Assembly: GCF_026167665.1 (NCBI RefSeq)
Contig: NZ_CP098740.1
Location: 6,386,001-6,450,000 of the forward strand
From: Streptomyces drozdowiczii
Lineage (GTDB): Bacteria > Actinomycetota > Actinomycetes > Streptomycetales > Streptomycetaceae
Direction: 5' to 3'
Length of the DNA stretch: 64,000 bases
The notes under the pieces are model-generated. The model was not told the origin of the DNA. It searched no databases and saw only the letters and a program-made list of their open reading frames with translations. Below, one piece after another: positions 36,464 to 44,890 of the stretch; position 1 is the stretch's first letter; every line of letters begins with the position of its first letter. The position numbers and the translations under genes were made by a program.

Positions 36464-38089
36464 GTGGCAGCCAACCGTCCGTCCGAGGCCACCGCACCCT
36501 GGTGGCGCGACGCCGCCATCTACCAGATCTACGTACGCAGCTTCGCCGACGGCGACGGCGACGGCACCGGCGACCTGGCAGGGGTACGGGCCAGGCTGCC
36601 CTACCTCGTCGAACTGGGCGTGGACGCCCTCTGGTTCACCCCCTGGTACCTCTCGCCGCTGGCCGACGGCGGTTACGACGTGGCCGACTACCGTACGATC
36701 GACCCCGCGTTCGGCACCCTCGCCGAGGCCGAGAAGCTGATCGCCGAGGCCCGCGAGCTGGGCATCCGCACCATCGTCGACATCGTGCCCAACCATGTGT
36801 CGGACCAGCACCCCTGGTTCCGCGCCGCCCTGGAAGCCGGCTCCGGCAGCCCCGAGCGCGACCTCTTCCACTTCCGCAAGGGCCGCGGCGCGAACGGCGA
36901 GATCCCGCCCAACGACTGGGTCTCCGAATTCGGCGGCACCCCCTGGACCAGGCTGGACGACGGCGAGTGGTACCTCCACCTCTTCGCCACCCAGCAGCCC
37001 GACCTCAACTGGGCCCACCCCGCCGTCCGCCGCGAGCACGAGGACGTCCTGCGCTTCTGGTTCGAACGCGGCGTCGCCGGCGTACGCATCGACTCCGCCG
37101 CCCTGCTCGCCAAGGACCCCGCGCTCCCCGACTTCACCCTCGGCAGCGACCCGCACCCCTTTGTCGACCGGGACGAACTCCACGACATCTACCGCTCCTG
37201 GCGCGCCATCGCCGACGAGTACGACGGGGTCTTCGTCGGCGAGGTCTGGCTCCCCGACACCGAGCGCTTCGCCCGCTACCTGCGCCCGGACGAGCTGCAC
37301 ACCGCCTTCAACTTCAACTTCCTGGCCTGCCCCTGGGACCCGGAGAAGCTGCGGACCGCCATCGACGACACGCTCTCCGAGCACGCCTCGGTCGGCGCCC
37401 CCGCCACCTGGGTCCTCTGCAACCACGACGTCACCCGTACCGTCACCCGCTACGGCCGCGAGGAGACCGGGTTCGACTTCGCCGCCAAGACCTTCGGCAC
37501 CCCCACCGACCTCGCCCTCGGCACCCGCCGGGCCCGCGCCGCCGCCCTCCTCTCGCTGGCCCTGCCCGGCGCGGCCTACCTCTACCAGGGCGAGGAACTG
37601 GGCCTGCCCGAGGCCGACATCCCGCTCGACCGCATCCAGGACCCGATGCACTTCCGCAAGAACGGCACCGACCCGGGCCGGGACGGCTGCCGGGTGCCCA
37701 TGCCCTGGGCGGCGGGCGAACCGTACGCCGGATTCGGGGCCACCACGGAGACCTGGCTCCCGCAGCCCGACGGCTGGTCCGGCTACGCCGCCGACATCCA
37801 GAACGGCGACCCGGACTCCATGCTCAGCCTGTACCGCGAGGCCCTGCGGCTGCGGCGCTCCGAAGCGGGCTTCGGGACCGGGGGAGAGCCCGGCATCCGG
37901 CGGCTGACCTGGCTCGACGCCCCGCCCGGGGTGCTCGCCTTCGCCCGGACCGACGGACTGCTCTGCGTCGTCAACCTGGCCGCCGAAGCCGCGGAGCTGC
38001 CCCCGCACAGCGCGGTGCTGCTCACCAGCGGACCGCTGGACGAGGCCGGCCGCCTCCCGCAGGACACGGCGGTGTGGCTGCGCGCCTGA
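36464..38089 (+). CDS. cytoplasmic GH13 alpha-glucosidase
   Basis: 541 residues, no signal peptide. The (beta/alpha)8 barrel motifs are all present: DIVPNH, GVRIDS with the nucleophile Asp210, FVGEVWL with the acid/base Glu260, and NHDVTR with the transition-state Asp322. DRIQDPMHFRKNGTDPGRDGCRVPMPW is a signature of oligo-1,6-/alpha-glucosidases (GH13_30-like). A C-terminal beta domain follows (about 455-541). It would hydrolyse imported alpha-gluco-oligosaccharides to glucose. The GTG start follows AAAGGAACG. It is the last gene of the importer operon, followed by a long terminator hairpin. Specificity for alpha-1,3 linkages is inferred only from context. Confidence 0.93.
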   Translation: MAANRPSEATAPWWRDAAIYQIYVRSFADGDGDGTGDLAGVRARLPYLVELGVDALWFTPWYLSPLADGGYDVADYRTIDPAFGTLAEAEKLIAEARELGIRTIVDIVPNHVSDQHPWFRAALEAGSGSPERDLFHFRKGRGANGEIPPNDWVSEFGGTPWTRLDDGEWYLHLFATQQPDLNWAHPAVRREHEDVLRFWFERGVAGVRIDSAALLAKDPALPDFTLGSDPHPFVDRDELHDIYRSWRAIADEYDGVFVGEVWLPDTERFARYLRPDELHTAFNFNFLACPWDPEKLRTAIDDTLSEHASVGAPATWVLCNHDVTRTVTRYGREETGFDFAAKTFGTPTDLALGTRRARAAALLSLALPGAAYLYQGEELGLPEADIPLDRIQDPMHFRKNGTDPGRDGCRVPMPWAAGEPYAGFGATTETWLPQPDGWSGYAADIQNGDPDSMLSLYREALRLRRSEAGFGTGGEPGIRRLTWLDAPPGVLAFARTDGLLCVVNLAAEAAELPPHSAVLLTSGPLDEAGRLPQDTAVWLRA

Positions 38090-38113
38090 CGGACGCCCCG
38101 GCGGGCCGCATCC

Positions 38114-38159
38114 GCCGCACGGGCCGGGACGCGTGGGAGCGCGTCCAGGCCCGTGCGGC
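38114..38159 (+). terminator. large hairpin terminator of the glucan operon
   Basis: Outer 12-bp stem GCCGCACGGGCC / GGCCCGTGCGGC and inner 6-bp stem GACGCG / CGCGTC, with a 2x2 internal loop and a 6-base cap. It ends the GH13 transcript. Confidence 0.75.
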
Positions 38160-38198
38160 AGGTTCGCGGGCGGGCCGGGGCTGCGGCACAGTGGGCTT

Positions 38199-38525
38199 AT
38201 GGACGCTCCCCACGACCTCAATGCCCTCGCCGCCGAGCACCTGGCCGCCGCCCGCGACGCGCCGCACGGCCGCAGCGCCCACCTCCTGCTCCACCAGGAC
38301 CCGCTGCGGCAGACCGTCATCGCGCTCACCTCGGGCTCCGCGCTCGACGAGCACAACGCCCCGCCCGCCGCCTCGCTCCAGGTCCTGCGCGGCTCCGTCC
38401 GGCTCACCGCCGCCTCCGGCGACGTCGAACTGACACCCGGACGGCTGCACCCGATCCCGCAGGAGCGGCACGGGCTGCTCGCCCTGGAGGACGCGGTCGT
38501 CCTCCTCACCGCCGTCAACCCCTGA
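38199..38525 (+). CDS. small cupin-domain protein
   Basis: 108 residues. A single cupin barrel is visible: LDEHNAPPAASLQVLRGSVRLTAASGDVELTPGRLHPIPQERHGLLALEDAVVLLTAV. The usual GDxxxxPxxxxH pattern is partly kept (the second histidine in RHGLLALED). Related short proteins lie near metabolic genes in many actinobacteria; the ligand is unknown. The ATG at 38199 was chosen for length. The gene is separated from the glucan operon by a strong terminator and its 3' end lies 11 bp before the 14-bp palindrome of the next gene. Confidence 0.8.
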   Translation: MDAPHDLNALAAEHLAAARDAPHGRSAHLLLHQDPLRQTVIALTSGSALDEHNAPPAASLQVLRGSVRLTAASGDVELTPGRLHPIPQERHGLLALEDAVVLLTAVNP

Positions 38526-38535
38526 CACCCCCTTG

Positions 38536-38549
38536 TGAGAGCGCTCTCA
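38536..38549. promoter_or_regulatory. perfect 14-bp palindrome, LacI-type (CebR-box-like) operator
   Basis: TGAGAGCGCTCTCA is a perfect palindrome that differs by two symmetric bases from the CebR box TGGGAGCGCTCCCA of Streptomyces cellobiose genes. It ends 19 bp before the GTG of the GNAT gene and lies 450 bp past the alpha-glucosidase gene. A LacI-family regulator is the likely binder. Confidence 0.7.
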
Positions 38550-38568
38550 GAGTAGGCAGGATGGGCCG

Positions 38569-39195
38569 GTGACCTCGCTTCCCGGCCTCCGGCCCTACCG
38601 CCCCGAAGACAGCGCCGCCCTCTCCGAGATCTGCATACGCACCGCCGCGGGCGGCGACGACGCCCGGGACATCTACCCGGACCACGACCTGGTGCCGTCC
38701 ATCTTCGCCACGCCCTACGCCGAGCTGGAACCGGACCTCACCTTCGTCGTGGACGACGGCACGGGCCGCGCGGTCGGCTACATCCTCGGCACCGCCGACA
38801 CCCCCCGCTTCGTGAAGGAGTACCGCGAGCACTGGCTGCCCAGGGTCGCGGACCGCTTCCCGCTGCCCGAGGGCCCGCCGCGGACCCCCTCCGACGAGAT
38901 GGCCGCCCTCCTGCACAACCCCGAGCGCATGGTCCTGCCCGAACTCGCCGGCCACCCCGCCCACCTGCACATCGACCTGCTGCCCGACTGGCAGCGCAAG
39001 GGGTACGGGAGGGAGCTGATGCACACCTTCCTCGCGGCCCTGGACGCCAAGGGGGTCGAGGGCGTCCACCTCTCCATGCTCACCTCCAACACGAGGGCCA
39101 GGGCCTTCTACGACCGGGTCGGCTTCACCGAGATCCCCGTTGCCGATCCCGGCCCCGTCACCTACCTCGTACGCGGCACGAAGGCCGATTCCTAG
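38569..39195 (+). CDS. GNAT-family N-acetyltransferase (OGA-associated type)
   Basis: 208 residues. The N-terminal LRPYRPEDSAALSEICIRTAAGGDDARDIYPD and PPRTPSDEMAALLHNPERMVLPELAGHPAHLHIDLLPDWQRKGYGRELM are typical of the acetyltransferase family also found fused to bacterial and human O-GlcNAcase-type hydrolases. Motif A is QRKGYGR; the C-terminus has NTRARAFYDRVGFTEI. It binds acetyl-CoA; the amine acceptor is unknown. The GTG start has only a weak upstream purine run, so the transcript may be near leaderless. The CebR-like palindrome just upstream suggests sugar-responsive control. Confidence 0.88.
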   Translation: MTSLPGLRPYRPEDSAALSEICIRTAAGGDDARDIYPDHDLVPSIFATPYAELEPDLTFVVDDGTGRAVGYILGTADTPRFVKEYREHWLPRVADRFPLPEGPPRTPSDEMAALLHNPERMVLPELAGHPAHLHIDLLPDWQRKGYGRELMHTFLAALDAKGVEGVHLSMLTSNTRARAFYDRVGFTEIPVADPGPVTYLVRGTKADS

Positions 39196-39287
39196 GGCGC
39201 GTCCGGAGGGTGCGGCCCGCGATTGCTGGGCAGGTACTGGTCGACCGCCGCCGCCGGGCGGCGGATTCCGGCTGGGAGGCGTGTGAC

Positions 39288-40172
39288 GTGAACGAGCGGA
39301 CCGTGTGGCAATTCACCGACGACCGGGGGCAGTTGTCGGCAACCGGCGAGCGCCCGCAACGGGTGCTCGCGTACATCCAGGCCGGCGCGACCCTGTGGGA
39401 CCACGGGATACGCCCGGCCGGGCTCTTCGGCTCCGGCCACGACGACCCGGCCGCCCCCGACCCCGCGAAGACCGGGTCGCTCCCGCTCGACGGCATCGCC
39501 TACGCCGGTGCCGGGGCCGCCCTGGACGTGGACGCCTTACTGCGCTGCGCACCGGACCTCGTCGTCGCCGTCAGCTACGGCGGCGGCCAGGTCTACGGCC
39601 TCGACCCGGAGACCGCCAAGCACCTGGAGGGCCAGCTCCCGGTCGTCGTCATCGACGTCGGCCAGGCGCGCACCCTCGCCGACATCGGCGACCGGTTCAC
39701 GGAGCTGGCCCGCTCGCTCGGCGCGGAGGAACCGGCCTCGGCGACCCGGGAACTGGACGCCGCCAGGGCCCGCCTGCGCGCCCTCACCGCGGGCCCGGAC
39801 AGGGCGAGGGTCCTCGCCCTGTCCCCGGCGGACCAGGAGCAGGCCTACCTGGCCCGCCCCCGCATGTGGCCCGAACTCCGGGTCCTCGCGGACCTCGGCG
39901 TCGGCCTGATCGAACCCGCCGAGGGCCCCGGGGCCAACTGGTCCACGACCGGCTGGACCGAGGCCGCCGCCCTGCGCCCCGACGTCGTCCTCGCCGACAT
40001 CCGGGTCAACGCGGTCCCGCTCGCCGAGCTGCGCGACAACGCCGAGTGGGCGGCCGTCGCCGCGACGGCCCGGGTGGTCCCGTGGAACCCGGAACCGGTG
40101 TGCAGCGCCCACGCCCACGCCCGGTTCCTGGAGCTGGTGGCCGACGCGCTGGACTCTCCGGGCACGGCCTGA
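39288..40172 (+). CDS. TroA/FepB-fold periplasmic-binding-like protein without signal peptide, with a TTA codon
   Basis: 294 residues. The fold resembles class III (siderophore/B12-type) binding proteins: RPQRVLAYIQAGATLWDHGIRPAGLFGSG, LDVDALLRCAPDLVVAVSYGG, and RVLALSPADQEQAYLARPRMWPELRVLADLGVGLIEPA. The N-terminus (VNERTVWQFTDDRG) has no hydrophobic signal or lipobox, so it is probably cytoplasmic or secreted by another route. The start is GTG 39288 after GGGAGG; upstream extension to 39210 adds no signal. Codon 84 is TTA (39537-39539), pointing to bldA control. No permease or ATPase adjoins it. Function is unknown. Confidence 0.8.
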   Translation: MNERTVWQFTDDRGQLSATGERPQRVLAYIQAGATLWDHGIRPAGLFGSGHDDPAAPDPAKTGSLPLDGIAYAGAGAALDVDALLRCAPDLVVAVSYGGGQVYGLDPETAKHLEGQLPVVVIDVGQARTLADIGDRFTELARSLGAEEPASATRELDAARARLRALTAGPDRARVLALSPADQEQAYLARPRMWPELRVLADLGVGLIEPAEGPGANWSTTGWTEAAALRPDVVLADIRVNAVPLAELRDNAEWAAVAATARVVPWNPEPVCSAHAHARFLELVADALDSPGTA

Positions 40173-40193
40173 GGCCCCGGGCCGACCGGGGCC
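40173..40193 (+). terminator. short hairpin directly after the TroA-like gene
   Basis: A perfect 8-bp stem, GGCCCCGG / CCGGGGCC, with a 5-base loop begins at the base after the stop codon. Confidence 0.55.
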
Positions 40194-40251
40194 GTACGGT
40201 GGGCCGGACGTTCCGTCACCCCGCCGCCCCACCCCGGGAGATCCATTCCTC

Positions 40252-41184
40252 ATGCCCGACCGCCCCGACTTCCTGGTCATCGGTGAATGCGTCGCCGACA
40301 TCGTCCGCGTCCCGGGCGCCCCCGACCGGGTGCACCCCGGGGGCAGCCCGGCCAACCTGGCGTACGGCCTGGCCAGGCTCGGCCACGACGCGGAGCTGCT
40401 GACCCAGCTGGGCCGGGACGACAACGGACGGCTGATCCGCGCGCATCTCACCGGGGCGGGCGTCGAGGTGCTGACGGACGGAGCCCCCGGCCCCACCCCG
40501 TCGGCCGTCGTCACCCTGGACGGCGAGGGCCGCGCCGCGTACGCGTTCGACATCGCCTGGACGCTCGGGCAGGTCGCCCTCGACCGGCAGCCCCGGCACG
40601 TCCACACCGGGTCGATCGCGGCGGTGACCGAACCCGGGGCGGCCACGGTGCTCGCCGCCGTCGAGTCGCTGCGGACGGCCGCCACCGTCAGCTACGACCC
40701 CAATGTGCGGCCCGCGCTGATGGGGGACCACGGCACCGCCGTGCGCCGGGTCGAGCGGTGCGTGGGCCTCAGCGACGTCGTCAAGGCCAGCGACGAGGAC
40801 CTGGACTGGCTGTACCCCGGCCAGGACCCGGCCGACGCCGCCCGTCGCTGGCTCGCCTCGGGCCCCGCCCTCGTCCTCGTCACCCGGGGCGGCGACGGCG
40901 CCACGGCGATCCTGCCCGGCGGCCAGGTGGACATCGGCGCGCTCCCCGCCGAGGTCGTGGACACGGTGGGCGCGGGGGACGCCTTCATGTCCGGCACCCT
41001 CCACGCGCTCGCCGCGCACGGTCTGCTCGGCGCGTCCGGCCGGAAGCGGCTGCGCTCCCCGGAGCGCGGCACGGTGAGCGACGTACTGCGCCACGCGGCG
41101 GCCTCGGCGGCGGTGACGGTCGCCCGGGCCGGCGCGAACCCGCCGGACGAGGCGGAGCTGCGCGGGGCGCTGGGAACGGCCTGA
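40252..41184 (+). CDS. PfkB-family sugar kinase
   Basis: 310 residues. The N-terminal IGECVADIVRV and HPGGSPANLAYGLARLG (PfkB signature 1) and the C-terminal VVDTVGAGDAFMSGTLHAL (signature 2, with catalytic Asp in GAGD) define a ribokinase/fructokinase-type enzyme. ATP-dependent phosphorylation of a monosaccharide or nucleoside in the cytoplasm is the likely reaction. Length and motifs fit actinobacterial fructokinases. The gene stands 81 bp before the ketosynthase gene, so a shared transcript is possible but not shown. No substrate transporter is near except the glucan importer. Confidence 0.93.
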   Translation: MPDRPDFLVIGECVADIVRVPGAPDRVHPGGSPANLAYGLARLGHDAELLTQLGRDDNGRLIRAHLTGAGVEVLTDGAPGPTPSAVVTLDGEGRAAYAFDIAWTLGQVALDRQPRHVHTGSIAAVTEPGAATVLAAVESLRTAATVSYDPNVRPALMGDHGTAVRRVERCVGLSDVVKASDEDLDWLYPGQDPADAARRWLASGPALVLVTRGGDGATAILPGGQVDIGALPAEVVDTVGAGDAFMSGTLHALAAHGLLGASGRKRLRSPERGTVSDVLRHAAASAAVTVARAGANPPDEAELRGALGTA

Positions 41185-41265
41185 AATCCGGTCGGGACCG
41201 CACCCTCGACGGCCTCCGACGCGTTCCCCTTCGGAGAGACCGACGACGCAGGGGAGGGCCGGGGC

Positions 41266-42513
41266 ATGGTGCGGGACACGGGGACGGCGACCGTGGTGAC
41301 GGGGCTGGGGCTGGTCACCCCCGCGGGCGACGACGAGCGCGCCTTCTGGGCCGGGCTGTGCGCGGGGCGGTCCACGGCCCGGCGCTGCGAGGAACTGGCC
41401 GGGCTGCCCGCCGACTTCGCCTGCCGGGCCGACCGGACCGATCTGGACGAGGCCATCGGGGGCCGGGCCGGCTGGCGGATGGCGCGGTTCGCGAAGATGG
41501 CCCTGGTCGCGGCGCGCCGGGCCGTCGACGACGCCGGACTGCGCCCGGACCGCTGGGACGGCGGCCGGGTGGGCGTCGTGCTCGGCGTCGGCGTCGGCGG
41601 GGTCTCCACCCTCGTGGACAACGTCCGCCGGTTCGACGGCGGCGGCGCGCAGGCCGTCTCGCCGCTCCTCGCGCCGATGATGATGCCCAACGCGGCGGCC
41701 GGCGAGATCGCCATCGACCTGGGCGCCCACGGCCCCAGCCTGGCCCCGGCCACCGCCTGCGCCTCGGGCGCCACCGCCCTCGCCACCGCGCACGACCTCC
41801 TGGCCACCGGCCGCTGCGACCTCGTCGTCGCGGGCGGCGCGGAATCCGTCCTGACGCCCCTGGTGGCCGCCGCCTTCGGCCAGCTGGGCGCGCTCTCCAC
41901 GCGCACCGGCGACCCGGCCGCCGCGTCCCGCCCCTTCGCGCCCGACCGTGACGGCTTCGTCCTCGGCGAGGGCGCCGGCGTGCTCGTCCTGGAGCGGGGC
42001 GCGCACGCGGCGGCCCGGGGCGCCCGGCTACGGGCCGTGCTCGCCGGGACCGGGGCCGCCACGGACGCCCACCACCCCACCGCGCCCGACCCCGGCGGCC
42101 ACGGCGCCCGGCGCGCCGTCGAAGCCGCCCTGGACGCGGCGGGCTGGGCCGCCCACGAGGTCGGCCACGTCAACGCGCACGGCACCTCGACCCCGCTGAA
42201 CGACGCGATGGAGGCCGAGCTGATCGCCGGCCTCTTCCCGCACCGGCCCCCGGTCACCGCCCCGAAGGGGGTCCTCGGGCACACGCTCGCCGCCGCCGGC
42301 GCGATCGAGGCCGCCGCCACCGTGCTCACCCTCGAACACGGGGTCGTCCCGCCGGTCGCCAACCTGGACGCGCCGCCCGCCGACTGGGACATCGACTGCG
42401 TCACCAAGCAGCCGCGCCGCCTGCGCGTCGACCGGGCCGTCAGCCACTCCTTCGGCTTCGGCGGGCACAACGTCGCCCTCTGCTTCGAACGGGTTCGCCC
42501 CTCCGGCCGGTGA
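41266..42513 (+). CDS. beta-ketoacyl-ACP synthase (FabF/KS-alpha type), first copy
   Basis: 415 residues. TVVTGLGLVTPAGDDERAFW is the FabF-like N-terminus. The catalytic triad is intact: Cys165 in ATACASGATA, His305 in VNAHGTST, and Lys334/His339 in APKGVLGHT; the C-terminus has HSFGFGGHN. It should extend an acyl-ACP by Claisen condensation. A second ketosynthase of very similar sequence lies at 44887, but neither is a chain-length factor because both keep the Cys. Downstream are an acyl-CoA oxidase-like enzyme and an ACP. The ATG follows GGGGAGGG. The pair may have diverged by duplication. Confidence 0.93.
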   Translation: MVRDTGTATVVTGLGLVTPAGDDERAFWAGLCAGRSTARRCEELAGLPADFACRADRTDLDEAIGGRAGWRMARFAKMALVAARRAVDDAGLRPDRWDGGRVGVVLGVGVGGVSTLVDNVRRFDGGGAQAVSPLLAPMMMPNAAAGEIAIDLGAHGPSLAPATACASGATALATAHDLLATGRCDLVVAGGAESVLTPLVAAAFGQLGALSTRTGDPAAASRPFAPDRDGFVLGEGAGVLVLERGAHAAARGARLRAVLAGTGAATDAHHPTAPDPGGHGARRAVEAALDAAGWAAHEVGHVNAHGTSTPLNDAMEAELIAGLFPHRPPVTAPKGVLGHTLAAAGAIEAAATVLTLEHGVVPPVANLDAPPADWDIDCVTKQPRRLRVDRAVSHSFGFGGHNVALCFERVRPSGR

Positions 42514-42564
42514 ACATCTGCACGAGCGCGGTGTCCTGACCGTACGCCGGTCGTTCAGCCTTGT

Positions 42565-44409
42565 ATGACCACCACGCTCACCGGCGCCGATCCTCTCGCA
42601 CGCCCGCTCACCTCCGTACTCCTCGGCGCCGACGCCCGCCGCGAGCACGGCTTCTGGCGGCGGCTCGTCGCCACCGAACCGTTCCGGCTGCCGCCCGGTC
42701 CCGCCGCCGGCGGCACCCCGGACGAACGGCTCGCCCGCGCGTACGCACGACTGCGCACCCTCAACGACTCCCTGGACAGCGCCGCCCGCCCGGCCTCCGA
42801 CTTCCGGGCGCTGGCGGCCCTGCACGAATGGCTGGCCCCGGTCGACCCGGCGCTCGCCACCATCGCGGGCATCCACTACAACCTCTTCCTCGGCAGCCTC
42901 CTGGACCACATCGCCGACAGCCCCCGCGACCTGTCGGACTTCCTGGCGCTGCGGCGTACCGGAACCTTCCTGTGTACGGAGGTGGCGCACGGCAACGACG
43001 CGGCGGCCGTCGAGACGACCGCCTCCCACGACCCCGTACGCGACGGGTTCGTGCTGCACACCCCGCACTGCGGGGCGCAGAAGTTCATGCCCAACACGGG
43101 GCAGCCGGGCGGCCCCAAGTCGGGGCTCGTCGCCGCGCGGCTGCTGGCCGGCGGGGCCGACCGGGGGGTGTTCCTGTTCCTGGTGCCGCTCACCGACGCC
43201 ACCGGTCCGCTGCCGGGCGTACGGGTGCGCAGGCTGCCGGCCCGCATGGGCAGCCCCGTCGACCACAGCCTGACCTCGTTCGACCAGGTCTTCGTGGGAC
43301 GCGAGGCGCTGCTGACGGGCCCGCAGGGGCGGATCGACGCCGACGGCGAGTTCCGCAGCGCCATCGAGGGCCGCCGGCGCCGCTTCCTCGCCTCCATCGC
43401 CCGGGTCGTCACCGGCAGGATCTCCATGTCCGCCAGCGCCGTCGGCTCCGCGCGCGCCACGCTGGCCGTCGCGGTGCGGTACGGCGGACACCGCCAGGTC
43501 TCCGCCGTACGCGGGGCACGGCTGCCCGTGCTCGCGTACCGCACCCACCACGGGCCGCTCGCCGAAGCCATGGCCACCGTCTTCGCCATGAGCCTGCTGC
43601 ACCGCCGCGTCCTGGACCGCTGGGAGGCGGCCCAGGCGGGGCCCGAGGCCGGGCGGGAGGCGGCCGAGCGCCTCGTGGACATCGCCAAGGGCTGGATCAC
43701 CTGGCAGGCCAGGGCCGTGATCGTGGAATCCCGGGAACGCTGCGGCGCCCAGGGCCTCCTGGAGAACAACGGGATGGCCGCGCTCGTCACCGGCGTCGAG
43801 GGCGCCATCACCGCCGAGGGCGACAACCTCGCCGTCCACGCCAGGGCCGCCGCCGCCCTGCTCGCCGACCGCCCCGCGTACGAGCCCGCCGCCCCGGCCC
43901 ACGGCGACCTCACCGACCTCCGGTTCCTGGTCCGCCTCCTGGGGTGCGCCGAGGAGCTGTGGTTCGCGCGCGCCGGGGCCCGGGCGGCCGACGCCGCGCA
44001 CGGCGACCCGCTGGGCCGCTGGAACGCGGCGGCGGGCCCGGCGCTGCGCGGGGTCGAGGCGCACGCCTGCCGGCAGGCGGCCGAGGCGTACGCGGAGGCG
44101 GTCGAGGCGCTGCCGCCCGGGGCGGACCGGGACCGGCTCGTCGAGCTGGCCCGGCTGTTCGCCCTGGGCCGGGTCGCCCGCGACAGCGGCGACCTGCTCG
44201 CGGCCGGCCACCTGAGCGCAGGTCGGGCGGAGGCGCTGACGGACCACACGGAACGGCTCATCGCGGCGGTCGCCCCCCACCTCCCGGAGCTGGCCGACTC
44301 CTTCGCCCTCCCCGACGAGCTGCTCGCCGACTGGCCGATCACGGGCCCCGGTTACGCCGAGGCGTACGACGATCCGGAGGCCCACTGGCACGCGGAGGCG
44401 GGGCGATGA
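42565..44409 (+). CDS. acyl-CoA oxidase/dehydrogenase-like flavoprotein
   Basis: 614 residues, the size of actinobacterial acyl-CoA oxidases. Characteristic segments include TGTFLCTEVAHGNDAAAVETTA (FAD-binding TEXXHG-like motif), HTPHCGAQKFMPNTGQ, RVRRLPARMGSPVDHSLTSFDQVFV, and the C-terminal helical domain CGAQGLLENNGMAALVTGVEGAITAEGDN. These enzymes introduce a trans-2 double bond in a thioester, passing electrons to O2. Its place between two ketosynthases and an ACP suggests that it acts on a carrier- or CoA-bound chain made by them. The start codon lies 52 bp past the first KS; the 3' end overlaps a small ORF by 4 bp. Confidence 0.88.
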   Translation: MTTTLTGADPLARPLTSVLLGADARREHGFWRRLVATEPFRLPPGPAAGGTPDERLARAYARLRTLNDSLDSAARPASDFRALAALHEWLAPVDPALATIAGIHYNLFLGSLLDHIADSPRDLSDFLALRRTGTFLCTEVAHGNDAAAVETTASHDPVRDGFVLHTPHCGAQKFMPNTGQPGGPKSGLVAARLLAGGADRGVFLFLVPLTDATGPLPGVRVRRLPARMGSPVDHSLTSFDQVFVGREALLTGPQGRIDADGEFRSAIEGRRRRFLASIARVVTGRISMSASAVGSARATLAVAVRYGGHRQVSAVRGARLPVLAYRTHHGPLAEAMATVFAMSLLHRRVLDRWEAAQAGPEAGREAAERLVDIAKGWITWQARAVIVESRERCGAQGLLENNGMAALVTGVEGAITAEGDNLAVHARAAAALLADRPAYEPAAPAHGDLTDLRFLVRLLGCAEELWFARAGARAADAAHGDPLGRWNAAAGPALRGVEAHACRQAAEAYAEAVEALPPGADRDRLVELARLFALGRVARDSGDLLAAGHLSAGRAEALTDHTERLIAAVAPHLPELADSFALPDELLADWPITGPGYAEAYDDPEAHWHAEAGR

Positions 44410-44561
44410 GCGGCACCCGGGCGCGCCGGGCGGCACGGGCCGTACAGGGGCTCGGGGCGGGGGCCGTCCTCCTCGCCTACTGGACGACCGTCGCCCTGTT
44501 GGCGCGGTGGTGCGGGGCGCCCCGGACGGGCGTTGGCGAATCGGTTCGCCGCAAGGCGTAA
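44406..44561 (+). CDS. small membrane peptide of 51 residues
   Basis: The ATG overlaps the stop of the oxidase gene (ATGA), so it would be translationally coupled. It encodes a basic N-terminus (SGTRARRAARAV), one predicted transmembrane helix (about 14-35, GAGAVLLAYWTTVALLARW) and a basic tail. Third-position GC bias continues through it. I recognise no family. It may be a real small gene of the fatty-acid-like cluster or only a fortuitous open frame. Confidence 0.45.
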   Translation: MSGTRARRAARAVQGLGAGAVLLAYWTTVALLARWCGAPRTGVGESVRRKA

Positions 44562-44650
44562 CCGGATCGACGCTGCTCAGTTGTTCCGGCGTCGGGGCCG
44601 TGTGCGCCGGCGCCGGACACCCCCCGGATGGGCGTGAGGAAAGGAAGACC

Positions 44651-44890
44651 ATGAGCACGATCCACCCCCGCATCACCGACGTACTCAGCCGTACCTTCAA
44701 GGTGCCCGTGGCCGAGATCCTCCCGGACTCCACGATGGACAGCCTGGACATGGACTCCCTCGCGGCCGCCGAGTTCGCCGTCGTCCTCCGGGAGACCACC
44801 GGGGTCGAGCTGGACACCGGCACCCTGACCCGGGGGACCACCCTTGCCGAGCTCACGGCGCACCTGCACGCGTCGGCCGGCGCCCGATGA
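44651..44890 (+). CDS. acyl carrier protein
   Basis: 79 residues. LDMDSLAAAEFAVVL carries Ser36 in the DSL phosphopantetheine motif; the four-helix pattern and acidic composition are normal for ACPs. The ATG follows GGAAAGGAAG. It overlaps the second ketosynthase start by 4 bp (ATGA), so carrier and ketosynthase are made together. It needs a phosphopantetheinyl transferase to become active; one is encoded at 24973 in the same window. Confidence 0.93.
   Translation: MSTIHPRITDVLSRTFKVPVAEILPDSTMDSLDMDSLAAAEFAVVLRETTGVELDTGTLTRGTTLAELTAHLHASAGAR

Noticed and set aside
36502..38433. Overlapping plus-strand open frames inside the alpha-glucosidase gene
   Set aside because: Arg/Pro-rich shadow translation without motifs; the GH13 frame carries every catalytic motif.
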